This document shows, one piece after another, positions 55,142 through 64,000 of a stretch of 64,000 nt of DNA; position 1 is the stretch's first letter; each line of letters starts with the position of its first letter. The notes under the pieces were generated by a model that worked only from the letters and a program-made list of their open reading frames with translations, searched no databases and was not told the DNA's origin. Source of the stretch: Sabellastarte sp. h YS-2021 (Eukaryota > Annelida > Polychaeta > Sabellida > Sabellidae); NCBI GenBank assembly GCA_964017235.1, contig OZ024931.1, forward strand, positions 107,464,221 to 107,528,220, given 5' to 3'. The translations under genes and the position numbers were made by a program.

Positions 55142-55915
55142 TTTTGTGTTACTTACATATCATGGCCTCTCCAGGACTTAAACGAGGCAGTATCCAGCAT
55201 TTTATGGCCAGTTTTGAAGATTTTCTTTGTGCTTGTCGTCGAGACGAAGCCGTGGGTGAGAGGTCGTGTGTTGTCTTTGCAGCATTCCTTCTTCTGTTCA
55301 GAAATGTATATTTACCTCGATTCGCCCTCCATTAATTTCTACATTGTCGAGTAACACTGCGTGTATGTCGACGAGAAGAATTTAGAAGGAAAGAAGAATG
55401 CATCGTCTGACGTCATCACTTCCAGCTTATGCTGGTCACGTGACACAGACCTGGTCACGTGATACGCATTCAACTATGGAGGTCACGTGATACGCATTTA
55501 TCAATGGAGGAATCGTATTTTTTCACAGAAGTTTTCATCAGAAGAAGACAACCATTTTTTTTATTCAACACCCATTTTTAACTGGTAAGAAGAAATCCAG
55601 CAACTCGCCTGTTGGTGTGAAGATATTAGATGACATTTGGTCACTGCAATCTGCGTGTTTTTGAAGTGCCGGTCATGTGACTTCACAGATCTCCATACAC
55701 GACCGGCAAGGCTAGCAAAAGAAATTGTGGCTCCACAGACCCCAAGTGTGACCGGTTCAGCTAGCAAGAAGATGACCAGGTCTAGACCCCTTGTGCTGAA
55801 TTTTACCGGTACCAGCTCTGCTCAGACTACCGGTGGGGTCTCCAGCTAGCCCTCTCCCCCCCTTTGACCCTACCTTGGTACGGGTACTGGGGCAGGTTGA
55901 GAGTAATTAAGAAGA
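55142..55915 (+). other. Element A leader after the B insertion
   Basis: Contains TCACGTGA and TGACGTCA sites as in B. A 59-codon ORF from ATG at 55159 (MASPGLKRGSIQHFMASF...) is unrecognised and may be the start of a lost gag. I do not call it a gene. Confidence 0.4.
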
Positions 55916-57260
55916 GCTACCAACCGGTTACAGAGAATGGGCCTACCGGGAACCGGTTATAAAAGTTGCTCCAGCTAGCTGTCCAGGCCACTGATTTTAT
56001 GCTGCCTACAATACCGGTTGCAGAGCCTACCCACTGGGTGCCGGCTACACAGCCCTCATTGACCAGTGTGCTTCCCCTTAGCCGGTTACAGAGCCAACCA
56101 GACCGGTTTACAGGCAGAAAATACAGGTGAATTAACCAGACTGACCCTGGCTGTTTGAATAATCTGGTTACAGAGAGAATTTTCTGGTTACACAGAGTTC
56201 TGCTGCTCCCACCATCCCAGTGCTGACAGCAGGCTAACCAGTTACAGATTTTACCGGTTACAGAGAGAATTTACCGGTTACAGACAGGTCTGCTGCTCCC
56301 ACCATCCTAGTGCTGAAAGCAGGCTCACCGGTTACAGAGTTTACCGGTTACAGAGAAAATTTTCTGATTACACAGATCTGCTGCTCCCACCATCCCAGTG
56401 CTGACAGCAGGCTAACCAGTTACAGAGAGATCTGCTGCTCTCACCATTCCAGTGCTGACAGCAGGCTCACTGGTTACAGAGTTTACCGGCTACAGAGAGA
56501 ATTTACCGGTTACAGCCGGTTACAGAGAGATCTGCTGCTCCCACCATCCCAGTGCTGACAGCAGGCTCACTGGTTACAGAGTTTACCGGTTACAGAGAGA
56601 ATTTACCGGTTAACAGAGGTTACTGGTTACAGAGAGATCTGCTGCTCCCACCATTCCAGTGCTGACAGCAAGCTCACCGGTTACAGAGAAATCAGTTGTT
56701 CCCATGGGCAGAAGGCAACTTAAGGCAACAAGTCCAGTGAGGACAACAGGGTCACCAGTTAGAGATTTGCCGGTGACAGTCAGATAGACAGGAAGTTCTT
56801 CAGTAAATTGCCTCAACCAACCGGTTACAGAACCTACCGACGGGTTCTGGCTTACACAACCTCCAGGGACCAGTAGCTTCATACCAAGCCGGTTACAGAG
56901 TCTACTGGTCTGGCTTATAGACAGAAATTCCGGTGAAGAAACCTGATTGAAACTGGAACACCAGCTTACCGGATTGCCAGATCCACCAAGTGATCAAATA
57001 ATGATAGAGCTGTGGCTGTCTGAATGCTTGGTTACAGAGAAGTACCAGTTTACCGGTTCATTACCAGTTAAGTGGCTTACCGGTTACTGGAAGTGTTGGT
57101 TACAGAGAAAACCTGCTGATTCCAACATTACGGACAGGAAGAAGGCAGTTCTGTTAGATAAGCCTACCTCTGCTGAGACGTAGTCGCCCAGTTCTGCCAG
57201 CTCAAATGAGTTTTTTCGCAGAACTATGGATCCACCAGGAACCGGTTACAGAGCATTGCT
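55916..57260 (+). repeat. Minisatellite with ACCGGTTACAGAG core in element A
   Basis: About 20 occurrences of ACCGGTTAC or close variants. Around 56160-56680 they sit in a larger unit of about 110 bp with GATCTGCTGCTCCCACCAT and CCAGTGCTGACAGCAGGCT. The core is shared with the 60-bp repeats of element B. Confidence 0.85.
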
Positions 57261-57669
57261 TAACCTATAACCGGTTAGGCCCTGGTACTGGGCAGGTCCA
57301 CAGGACGGGCTAACAGACCAGCAAAGTCTTTTAAGGGTCCAAATGGCCATCTTAGACCAACCAGTTGCTGTCTGAGGAATCTGGTTACAGAGGAATTCTT
57401 AGACCAGTCACTCGTCCTGGTGAGATGACTGTCTCAACCTGCCTGATCAGTCAGCCAGTTACTCTTGCCAGTGAGATGCGGAACTCAACCACATTGGTTA
57501 GAATACTGCCAACAAGAAGTCTGCTGTACCATTTATTCTAGAGATGCCATTGATCCAGCCTCTGAAACTGGCCAACCCAGCTTGCCTTTTTACCCAGCTC
57601 GTGACCAGTGTCAGCTGACACCAGGGGCATGAGTTTGCAAACTCAAGCTTTCCCTCAAGATTACAACCC

Positions 57670-60330
57670 TTTTGTGGTTTGTCACGACTGAAGCAATTGG
57701 AAATTTATCTGTTAATTGGACCAGGGGTCACAGTGTTCTTAAATGGCTATTAGTGTTTCCACAGTGGGGTTCTGTGGAAATGACCTTATGTCGCAGATCC
57801 CCTTTGGATGGTTTCCTACTGTGTGGATCAGTGAACCTGTCGCCAGTGTTGACACTGGTATTTTTGCACCAACCTGCCGGTTCAAACTTGGGCCACCCTA
57901 GGGGCCAGCCTCAAGTTTATATGAACCTCCCAGGAAGGCTACACCCTCCCCTGCCAGAAACGACCAGTTTGACCAGTTCTCCAGGCAGGATTTTGGTTCA
58001 GTATCCTAAATGATTCAGCTGGAATTTCAGGAACCACATGAACCTCTCTTCAGCCAGAGGAGTGGCTAACCTCAAGGTTGCATACTCCCTCACCCCTTTC
58101 AGCAAACAAGGAAATGCCAGCTCCCACCAAACCAGTCTCCAACATACACAGTCTCTAGTACCTCTGTGTCAGGAGTAAGTTTGAATGGTATCATGAAAAA
58201 TTAGAACTGGACCTCGAGCAAGTCTTTGACTTGAGAGACTACCAGTTCAGCCTGAAAGAGGGCAAGGTGAGACCCACCCTAGAGCATTTGCAGACGTTAT
58301 CTGCAATCCAGAAACTTCTCTCCGGATCGACATGCCCGATCCAGCGGCTCATGCCCCTGATAGCATTACTGACAGCCATAGCAAAGCCCGTCCACATAGG
58401 TGGCCTTCCTCATCAGGCCGATACAGTGGCACTTGATAAATAGCTGGAGAGTACCTGAATCACCAAAAGGTGATCTCAGTTCACTCCACCCTCAGCTAAA
58501 ATCGTGGCTGCAGGAAGACCATGTGCTTCAAGGTCAACCATTACACCTACTGTATATGCTCTGCAAATCCTTATAGATGCATTTAGACGGGTGGGGTGCT
58601 CACTTAAGGGAACACACTGCAAGGGGAACCTGGCCCCTTCCGAAGCAAGTTACACTTTAATATCTGGAATTTAAGGTGGCCTTTTGGCCCTAAAGAGTTC
58701 CAAAACCTCTGCTTGAACAATATTGCTGTTGTAGCTACAGACAACACCATGGTGGTTGTCTGTATAAAGGGAGGATGGAATCGGACCCCCTTTGGGCCCT
58801 CTTGTGGAGAATTCTGACCTGGTGTACCAGACACAGGTGACTCAGAACCCGACACATCCACAGCCGGCCGAATGTGATAGCAGACAAGCTATCCAGGCTA
58901 GGACAGACCATTCAACAAAATGGTCCTTCCATCCAGAGGTATTCAAGCAATATGCTCCCGGTGGCAGCATCCCCAAGTGGACCTGTTTGTCACCAGGTTC
59001 GACAACTACATCTCTGTCTCACCAGTTCCAGATCCTCAAGCCTGGGCGGTAGATGCCTTCAGTCTACCTTGGGAGGACCTGGACCCATATGCCTTTTCAC
59101 CAGCAGCTATCTTGGGCAAAGTGGTGGGAAAGTTGCAGGACCACCCGTGCAACAACTCATACTGATTGCACCAGGGTGGTCCAACATGCCTTGGTTCTGG
59201 GACCTGGTAACCATGTCCAGTCAGATCCCACTGTGTGCACTTTCTGCCTGACTTTGACTCAGTTACTCAACCAGACCCTTCACAGGAACCTGGTAAATCT
59301 GAGTCTACATGCCTGGCCCCTAGAGCCCCAGCTACCAAGGAAGCAGGGCTTCCCTGAGGCAGTGGCAGCTCGAATTGAGGCTCCTCCAGAGGATCAAACA
59401 GATCAGTCTATGAGGCAAGTGCACCATATGTTTTACACGTGGTACCTCAGTAATCAGATGGACTTCTGGGCACCACCTTTAAAAGCTATAGCTGACTTCC
59501 CTTTGTACCTTTTCAAGACAGGAAGTTACAGCCGGGCACCATTGATGGCTATAGACCAGCCATTGTTAACAATTTGGGAATTTGCCCATTAGTGTCAGCA
59601 ACGATGAAAATCTCACTGATCTCCTGGATAGTTTCCACAGAGACAGATCCAAGGGAAGAGGGGCATCCCCTCTTGGAACCTTTCCCTGGTTCTACACCAG
59701 CTGACAAGGTTCCTTTTTGAACCCCTTAAGGAGGCCTCCCTGAAGCACTTGACTACCAAGACTGTCTTCCTGTTGGCCTTAGGTTCAGGCAAGCGAAGGG
59801 TGAGATCCATGCTTGGCTGCATAACAACCTCAGACACCAGATTGGTCCATGGTGTCTTTCTACCCCTCAGCCAGCCTTCCTTCCAAGAATCAGCTAGCCA
59901 AAGAGAGTCCAGACAGTGTGGCCCCTGTGGTTAATGCAGCCCTGGTCCCCACTCTGGATAGGTCACAGGTCCTGGTGTCCAGTCAGAGCCCTGTGTTACC
60001 ATCTGGGTAGGACCTCAGATCTTAGGCATAACAAGGAGCTGGTCTTGTCTCCTTCCAAGAAAGTTTTCGACAAGGACATCTCTCCGACCACCATCTCCTC
60101 ATGGATCAAGCTACTGTGATCCTATGCTATGAACTCTCTGACCAGTAAGCCCTCTCCTTGCATCAGGTCAAAGCCCATGATGTTAGGGCTTTTGCTGCTT
60201 CTAAGGCATTCCAGTCAGGAGTCTCCTTAGAACAGTCCTCAGCCTTCCACTGTAAGTCATATATCACCTTCACATAGTTCTGAAGGATGTGGCGGGGCTG
60301 ATTTAGCGCCTCTTTACTTGGGCCTAGTAG
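57670..60330 (+). pseudogene. Element A RT/RNase H/recombinase remnants
   Basis: Strongly decayed relative of element B. Recognisable pieces: RNase H-linked phrase (NVIADKLSRLGQTIQ at about 58870-58915), APGW..MPWFWDL (about 59168-59210), the recombinase N-terminal region (about 59330-59590), GSGKRRVRSMLG (about 59785-59815) and a weak His-Asp-Val-Arg box near 60175. Many stops and shifts; non-functional. Confidence 0.8.
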
Positions 60331-60496
60331 TGGCTGCTCAGCAGATCCACAAATAGCCCTTATATTGAGATTTGTATACATGTACATAGTGTAAATAGCT
60401 CATGAATCTAATTGACATGCTTCCTTCGGGAGGTTTATTTGCCTTCTGGGACTGAACTCATCCCTCTCTTCCCCTACCTCAGAGCAGGTCTGTAAA

Positions 60497-60508
60497 GGGG
60501 GGGGGGGG
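60497..60508 (+). repeat. G12 tract near end of element A recombinase
   Basis: Twelve G after AAA, homologous in position to the tracts in the other two DIRS elements. Confidence 0.92.
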
Positions 60509-60669
60509 CAATGCTGGTATAGCCCCGGCAACCGGGCTCTGGTAACCACCATGGACCTATAGGTCTCCTGACTAAGTCAGCCTAGACCGTAGGGTAAAAT
60601 TTTGTTACCATTTATGAGTTCATTCTAAGTCCCTAGTAACTTACCCGCCGACCAAGCGGTAGTTATTCA

Positions 60670-60765
60670 GCAATTGTCCATTGGATAGGATGTATTAACG
60701 CAATAAAATTGCAAATTTAATAAGTAAATTAAATTTTTATAAGTTAATACCCTATCCAATGGACA
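60670..60765. repeat. Element A internal complementary region
   Basis: Same design as 54772-54867; junction at 60708/60709. Confidence 0.95.
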
Positions 60766-61040
60766 GGCAAAGCCCTCCCAACCGACCCCGCTATCAGATT
60801 ACTAGGGGTCTAAATCTGTTTAGACAACGAAAAAGATGAACTGACGTCACTCTGTCTAGACAGGAAGCAAGTGTGATGCGCCACCTAGCGAATGCACACT
60901 ACTGACCGGTCCTGCTGGTATTATATACAGGACGTCTTTTTCTGGCGTTTGGCGGGACCGGTCGCGCCGACCGGTAAAGCAATTGTCCATTGGATAGGGT
61001 ATTAACTTATAAAAATTTAATTTACTTATTAAATTTGCAA

Positions 61041-61204
61041 TTTTCTGATCGTAAATGAATTAATAATAACATAGAAACACAGTACAACATATGTATCATT
61101 AAAATATCAGGAAAGATTGATAGATTTCAAAGAAAATTACTGACAGTTATTTCTACCGGAAACCGAGATCAATATTTGTAAATCTGTTACTGAGCCCAGC
61201 CCAG
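61041..61204. repeat. Y repeat, right part
   Basis: Continues 48293-48471. Matches 43286-43431 with small differences, including an extra short block (TTTCTACCGGAAA). Confidence 0.9.
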
Positions 61205-61498
61205 ACACTTTGTATTTTTTATGGAAGGAATTTCGTAAAATTCCCTGTATGACCCAAAAATCGATTTGACTCGATTAATCATCAATGGATTAATCGATTT
61301 TGATTTTCAAGTCCGATCCCCACCACTAATTAGTTATAAATTTGAACTGTGTCTTAAAATGGGAAATTTTTGATTTTATAGTAACTAATAATCAGAGGTA
61401 GATTATAGTAGCATGTTATTCTTAAACAACCCTACAACCCTCTGTGGTTGTCAATTGGAATCTGTCTTAAGGCACATGTGGGATTGATTGCCTCAATG
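61205..61498. other. Intron 3, no gene seen
   Basis: AT-rich sequence with a short palindromic ATCGATTTGACTCGATTAATC region. Nothing coding. Confidence 0.45.
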
Positions 61499-61727
61499 TA
61501 GAGTAAGAAATCTAAAATTCGCCAGGAATCTAAAATTCGCCACCTCTAAAACCTTAGTTAATTTTATGAAGAAAATGATGTTTATGTCTCAGAATTGGTA
61601 TTTTTCAGTTCAAGAAGCCTTACTTTACTCTACATTCAACAAATCTCACCTCAATTAATTTATTTTCTTAGTATTTCAACATGTGGCGAATTTCAGATAA
61701 GTGGCGAATTTTAGATTTCTTACTCTA
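61499..61727. mobile_element. 229-bp MITE with imperfect inverted ends
   Basis: TAGAGTAAGAAATCTAAAAT at 61499 is answered by ATTTTAGATTTCTTACTCTA ending at 61727. The inverted arms extend about 48 bp and each contains a second TCTAAAATTCGCCA-like word. ATG flanks both sides as a possible 3-bp duplication (or TA). Confidence 0.85.
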
Positions 61728-62085
61728 ATGCTTATTTTAACATATCATGGCTGTGTCAGTGATTCTAATTGGCTGAGAGGCTATGGTAAAATTCTTTGCA
61801 TACAAATTGGCTGTTATGATAATAACCCTTTTTATGCAATACATAATGGATAACGTAGCCTTCTTTTCTTTAATTAAGATTATTAAAAATTTGTCATGTG
61901 AGAATTGGAATTACACTCTTCACACATAGGCATACACAGAATTTTACCTTGGTTCAGGCTTCACCTTCGTGGTTTTAAACCTTGAATCATGTTCTGCATA
62001 TATTATACCATAGTTTGTCAGATATTATTCCCATGATAGATATAAATAAACTATTCTGACCTGTACTATTATTATTGTGCTTAAG

Positions 62086-62169
62086 GGAAAGAAGCGGACA
62101 ATGAAGTACTGCGGAAAATGTAGCGGGTGTTCAATTGAAGATGACTGTGGGAAGTGTGTTATGTGTCTG
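62086..62169 (+). CDS. CXXC gene: exon with first half of the CXXC zinc finger
   Basis: 84 bases between GTGCTTAAG and CTG|GTGTGT, phase 0 in and out. It encodes the first eight-Cys part of a CXXC domain: YCGKCSGC, then DDCGKCVMC, giving the C-x2-C-x2-C and C-x2-C-x2-C zinc-ligand pattern. CXXC domains bind unmethylated CpG in DNA. The spacing and sequence are closest to the CFP1 and MBD1-type fingers (CG.C..C....DCG.C..C). The upstream acceptor lacks a long pyrimidine tract, but the domain homology is strong. Confidence 0.88.
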
Positions 62170-62603
62170 GTGTGTATAAATAGTAATGCTGTGTGCCCCC
62201 CCCCCCCTCCCCAAACTGACAAATTTTTTTCACACTTATAAGATGGATAATGATATCAAATCCCTAAATCTATTGGGTCTGATTAAAGAAAAATAATTTG
62301 TGAGATGGCGAATGAAATAGAATCTTTCAAACTTACAGAGTTCGACTTTCAAGTTGGGGGGGGGGGGGGGGGGGGGGGGGGTAATAGTTCAGCAGCAGTT
62401 TCTAATCTTGTGGTGTTCAATCTGTGAATATATTCTAGAAAAGATAAAATAAACATGATTTAAAATCATAAGCAGGTGCAGTGTCAAGAAATTCTGTACT
62501 CCAGCAACCATTTCAAATTTTGGGACTTGGTGGTGAGTCTACAAAAATTTTAATTTTATTGTGCATTTAACAATGAAATTACAATCTGTTCTGTCTCTTT
62601 TAG
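62170..62603. other. Intron splitting the CXXC domain
   Basis: 434 bp with a C12 run (62196-62207) and a G26 run (62356-62381). No gene. Confidence 0.75.
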
Positions 62604-62678
62604 GACAAAAAGAAGTTTGGTGGCCCAAACACTAAAAGGCAGAAGTGTATTCTTCGTCGGTGTGAAAAATTCTTCGGG
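62604..62678 (+). CDS. CXXC gene: exon with second half of the CXXC zinc finger
   Basis: 75 bases between TGTCTCTTTTAG and TTCGGG|GTAAGC, phase 0. It encodes DKKKFGGPNTKRQKCILRRC plus five residues. The KFGG motif and the final two zinc-binding Cys (QKC, RRC) complete the domain begun at 62086; the DNA-contacting KRQ stretch is present, as in CFP1 and MBD1. The gene continues beyond the window or into further introns; no stop codon is seen in this frame before the donor. Confidence 0.9.
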
Positions 62679-63160
62679 GTAAGCTTTTGAATTTTCATTT
62701 CAAAATTATTTTTTTTTTGTAAAAAATAGCTTCTTTCTCATACCGAGTACCGACATATGTCGACTTCATAAACTCAGCTCAAAATTAAACTGTTCAATTA
62801 AAATGTACAATTTTTTTTCTTACCTTTATTTACCATTTGTAGTGTTATATTTGTCTTTTTACTTTGGTTGTTTATGTCAGATGCAGGAATCCTTTGGAAA
62901 TCGTCAGTATATTAAAATAATTCTCTAATTACAACGAAATAAAATGCTGTATAATGGCTTCATTATATCATATACACCTCAAATAAATAAAACTACAATG
63001 TTTTACGCAGTATATGAACGCTTCACATCAATAAAATTGATTTATTAACTTGAAAAATAAAATAAAGATGTAATTCTGAAACTACATTCGAGGAATGGTT
63101 TAACGCTTTCCTGACAGCTCATGTGACTCCTTTTGTATGCACTGGGTTGTCAAAATATAT
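62679..63160. other. Intron 5, no gene seen
   Basis: AT-rich. A possible acceptor TTTATGTCAG at 62880 precedes a short open stretch, but it has no domain support, so it is not annotated as an exon. Confidence 0.45.
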
Positions 63161-64000
63161 TTGTATCCCCAGACAAAAGTCGGGGATACTTAGGATTCAG
63201 TACGGTCACGTCGCCGCCGCCACAGAGATTTCATTTCAGATGCGATAACTTAAAAAATCTTTTAGTGAGACCTTTCAAATTTGGTATGTGTCTATATATG
63301 GGTAATACCACGAGCGCTATTGTTTTGTGACCTTGACCTTCAATTTCAAGGTCACTGGTGGCTTCTTAAAGGTCAGATTTTGGCCATTTTTCACATTTTG
63401 GCCCAGTTCTCATATACAGAAAGTTAGATCATCTTATGGGCGGTATATGTAATACATATATATGTCCTCTGTAAGCATGCAGAAATTTGACCTTGAAGCT
63501 CTTCATTGAAGGTCATCCACAGACCACCAAAGTACCTCACCGAGGCCATTTTTTGGTCTTTTTGGAGATATTTTCACACTTAATGCTGACTATATTGCAC
63601 TATTGAAAATGGCTTTGGAGGTTGAGTACATGATGGAGTACCAGCATCCAGTTTGTTGACATTGACTATTGTTTTCAAGGTCACCTTAGGCCTGCTAAAA
63701 TGACACAAAATGGTACCTTAGGCCGTGAGACCGCATACCTCCTTTATTATTGGCTGTTACCGCTCTTAACAAAAAATGTTATATATTCATAACCATAAAA
63801 TCTTGCCTGGGAATATTTTTGGCCTCATTTTGAAAAACAAGATGGCCGCCAGGGACGTTTATACGACTTAAAGGAAGGCCTTGTGTTGGCCCTCTAGAGC
63901 AAAGGGTATAGATCTTAAATTCACAGAATATGTTCCGCATTACAAAATCTTGACTGGAAATATTTGTGGCCTCATTTTGAAAACAAGATGGCTGCCAGGG
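63161..64000. repeat. Hairpin-headed repeat with about 147-bp units and TGACCTT sites (runs off the window)
   Basis: Starts with a hairpin TATCCCC-AGAC-AAAA-GTC-GGGGATA at about 63164. It contains many TGACCTT/AAGGTCA words (63331-63352, 63487-63515, 63676-63690). The phrase GGCCTCATTTTG plus AACAAGATGG recurs at 63821 and 63968 (147 bp) and matches the head of the array at 46200. Non-coding. Confidence 0.75.

Larger units (their letters stand above)
48472..61040 (+). mobile_element. DIRS-like element A (degenerate), with element B inside
   Basis: Left end TTTTATTGCGTTAATAC, right end ...AAATTTGCAA, inverted repeats (about 48502-48660 against 60823-60990) and an internal complementary region at 60670-60765 that joins both ends. 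Coding remnants at 57670-60330 follow RT, RNase H and recombinase order but are full of stops and shifts. Element B (48768-55141) sits 296 bp from the left end. Without B it is about 6.2 kb. It fills most of intron 3 of the CXXC gene. Confidence 0.95.

Noticed and set aside
62881-62906. Possible tiny exon after TTTATGTCAG
   Set aside because: A plausible acceptor and GTATAT donor exist, but 26 bases would shift phase and nothing supports it by homology.

Overview
This window is eukaryotic: an intron-containing metazoan locus, most likely from a lophotrochozoan and best matching a mollusc. The reasons are canonical GT/AG exons, tRNA-derived SINEs, Ty3/Gypsy and DIRS-type retrotransposons, and mobile elements that carry satellite arrays in the style of the bivalve 'pearl' and Helitron-like satellite carriers. 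I see no bacterial features, rRNA or functional tRNA genes. The species assignment is inference.

Region 1 (1-1574) holds a 133-bp satellite fragment, unique AT-rich sequence and a SINE with perfect 14-bp target duplications.

Region 2 (1575-38191) is one stack of nested insertions. The outermost layer is a satellite-bearing element with 155-bp units. A 4.2-kb satellite carrier (2964-7209) and a Gypsy retrotransposon on the minus strand (7838-37721, ATAT target duplication) inserted into it. The Gypsy was itself hit by a DIRS-like element in its 3' LTR (9602-16244, itself carrying a SINE), by a second copy of the satellite carrier in its integrase (19264-24435), and by a different satellite carrier in its RNase H (25405-28767). 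It also has a 3720-bp tandem duplication (29759-37198). Unoccupied sequence elsewhere in the window, or the interrupted reading frame, defines several junctions to the base.

Region 3 (38192-64000) is a host gene on the plus strand. Exons are seen at 39452-39491, 41691-42790, 47540-47600, 62086-62169 and 62604-62678, and all junction phases agree. The deduced protein starts with degenerate PCNA-binding-type motifs and a long disordered acidic/lysine-rich region, and ends (within the window) in a CXXC CpG-binding zinc finger. Its introns hold a second 155-bp element (43604-47097), MITEs, a minus-strand SINE, ~146-bp arrays with nuclear-receptor-like half-sites, and two nested degenerate DIRS elements (48472-61040 containing 48768-55141).

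Nearly every long ORF in the window belongs to a transposon. The only host gene I can support is the CXXC gene. The most unusual items are (a) several unrelated-ended element families that share one build (terminal hairpin, short GC-rich tandem repeat, unique head, related 133/155/169-bp satellite arrays), (b) a C2H2 zinc-finger third ORF inside the Gypsy element, and (c) the PIP-like plus CXXC host protein with a 14-kb transposon-filled intron.
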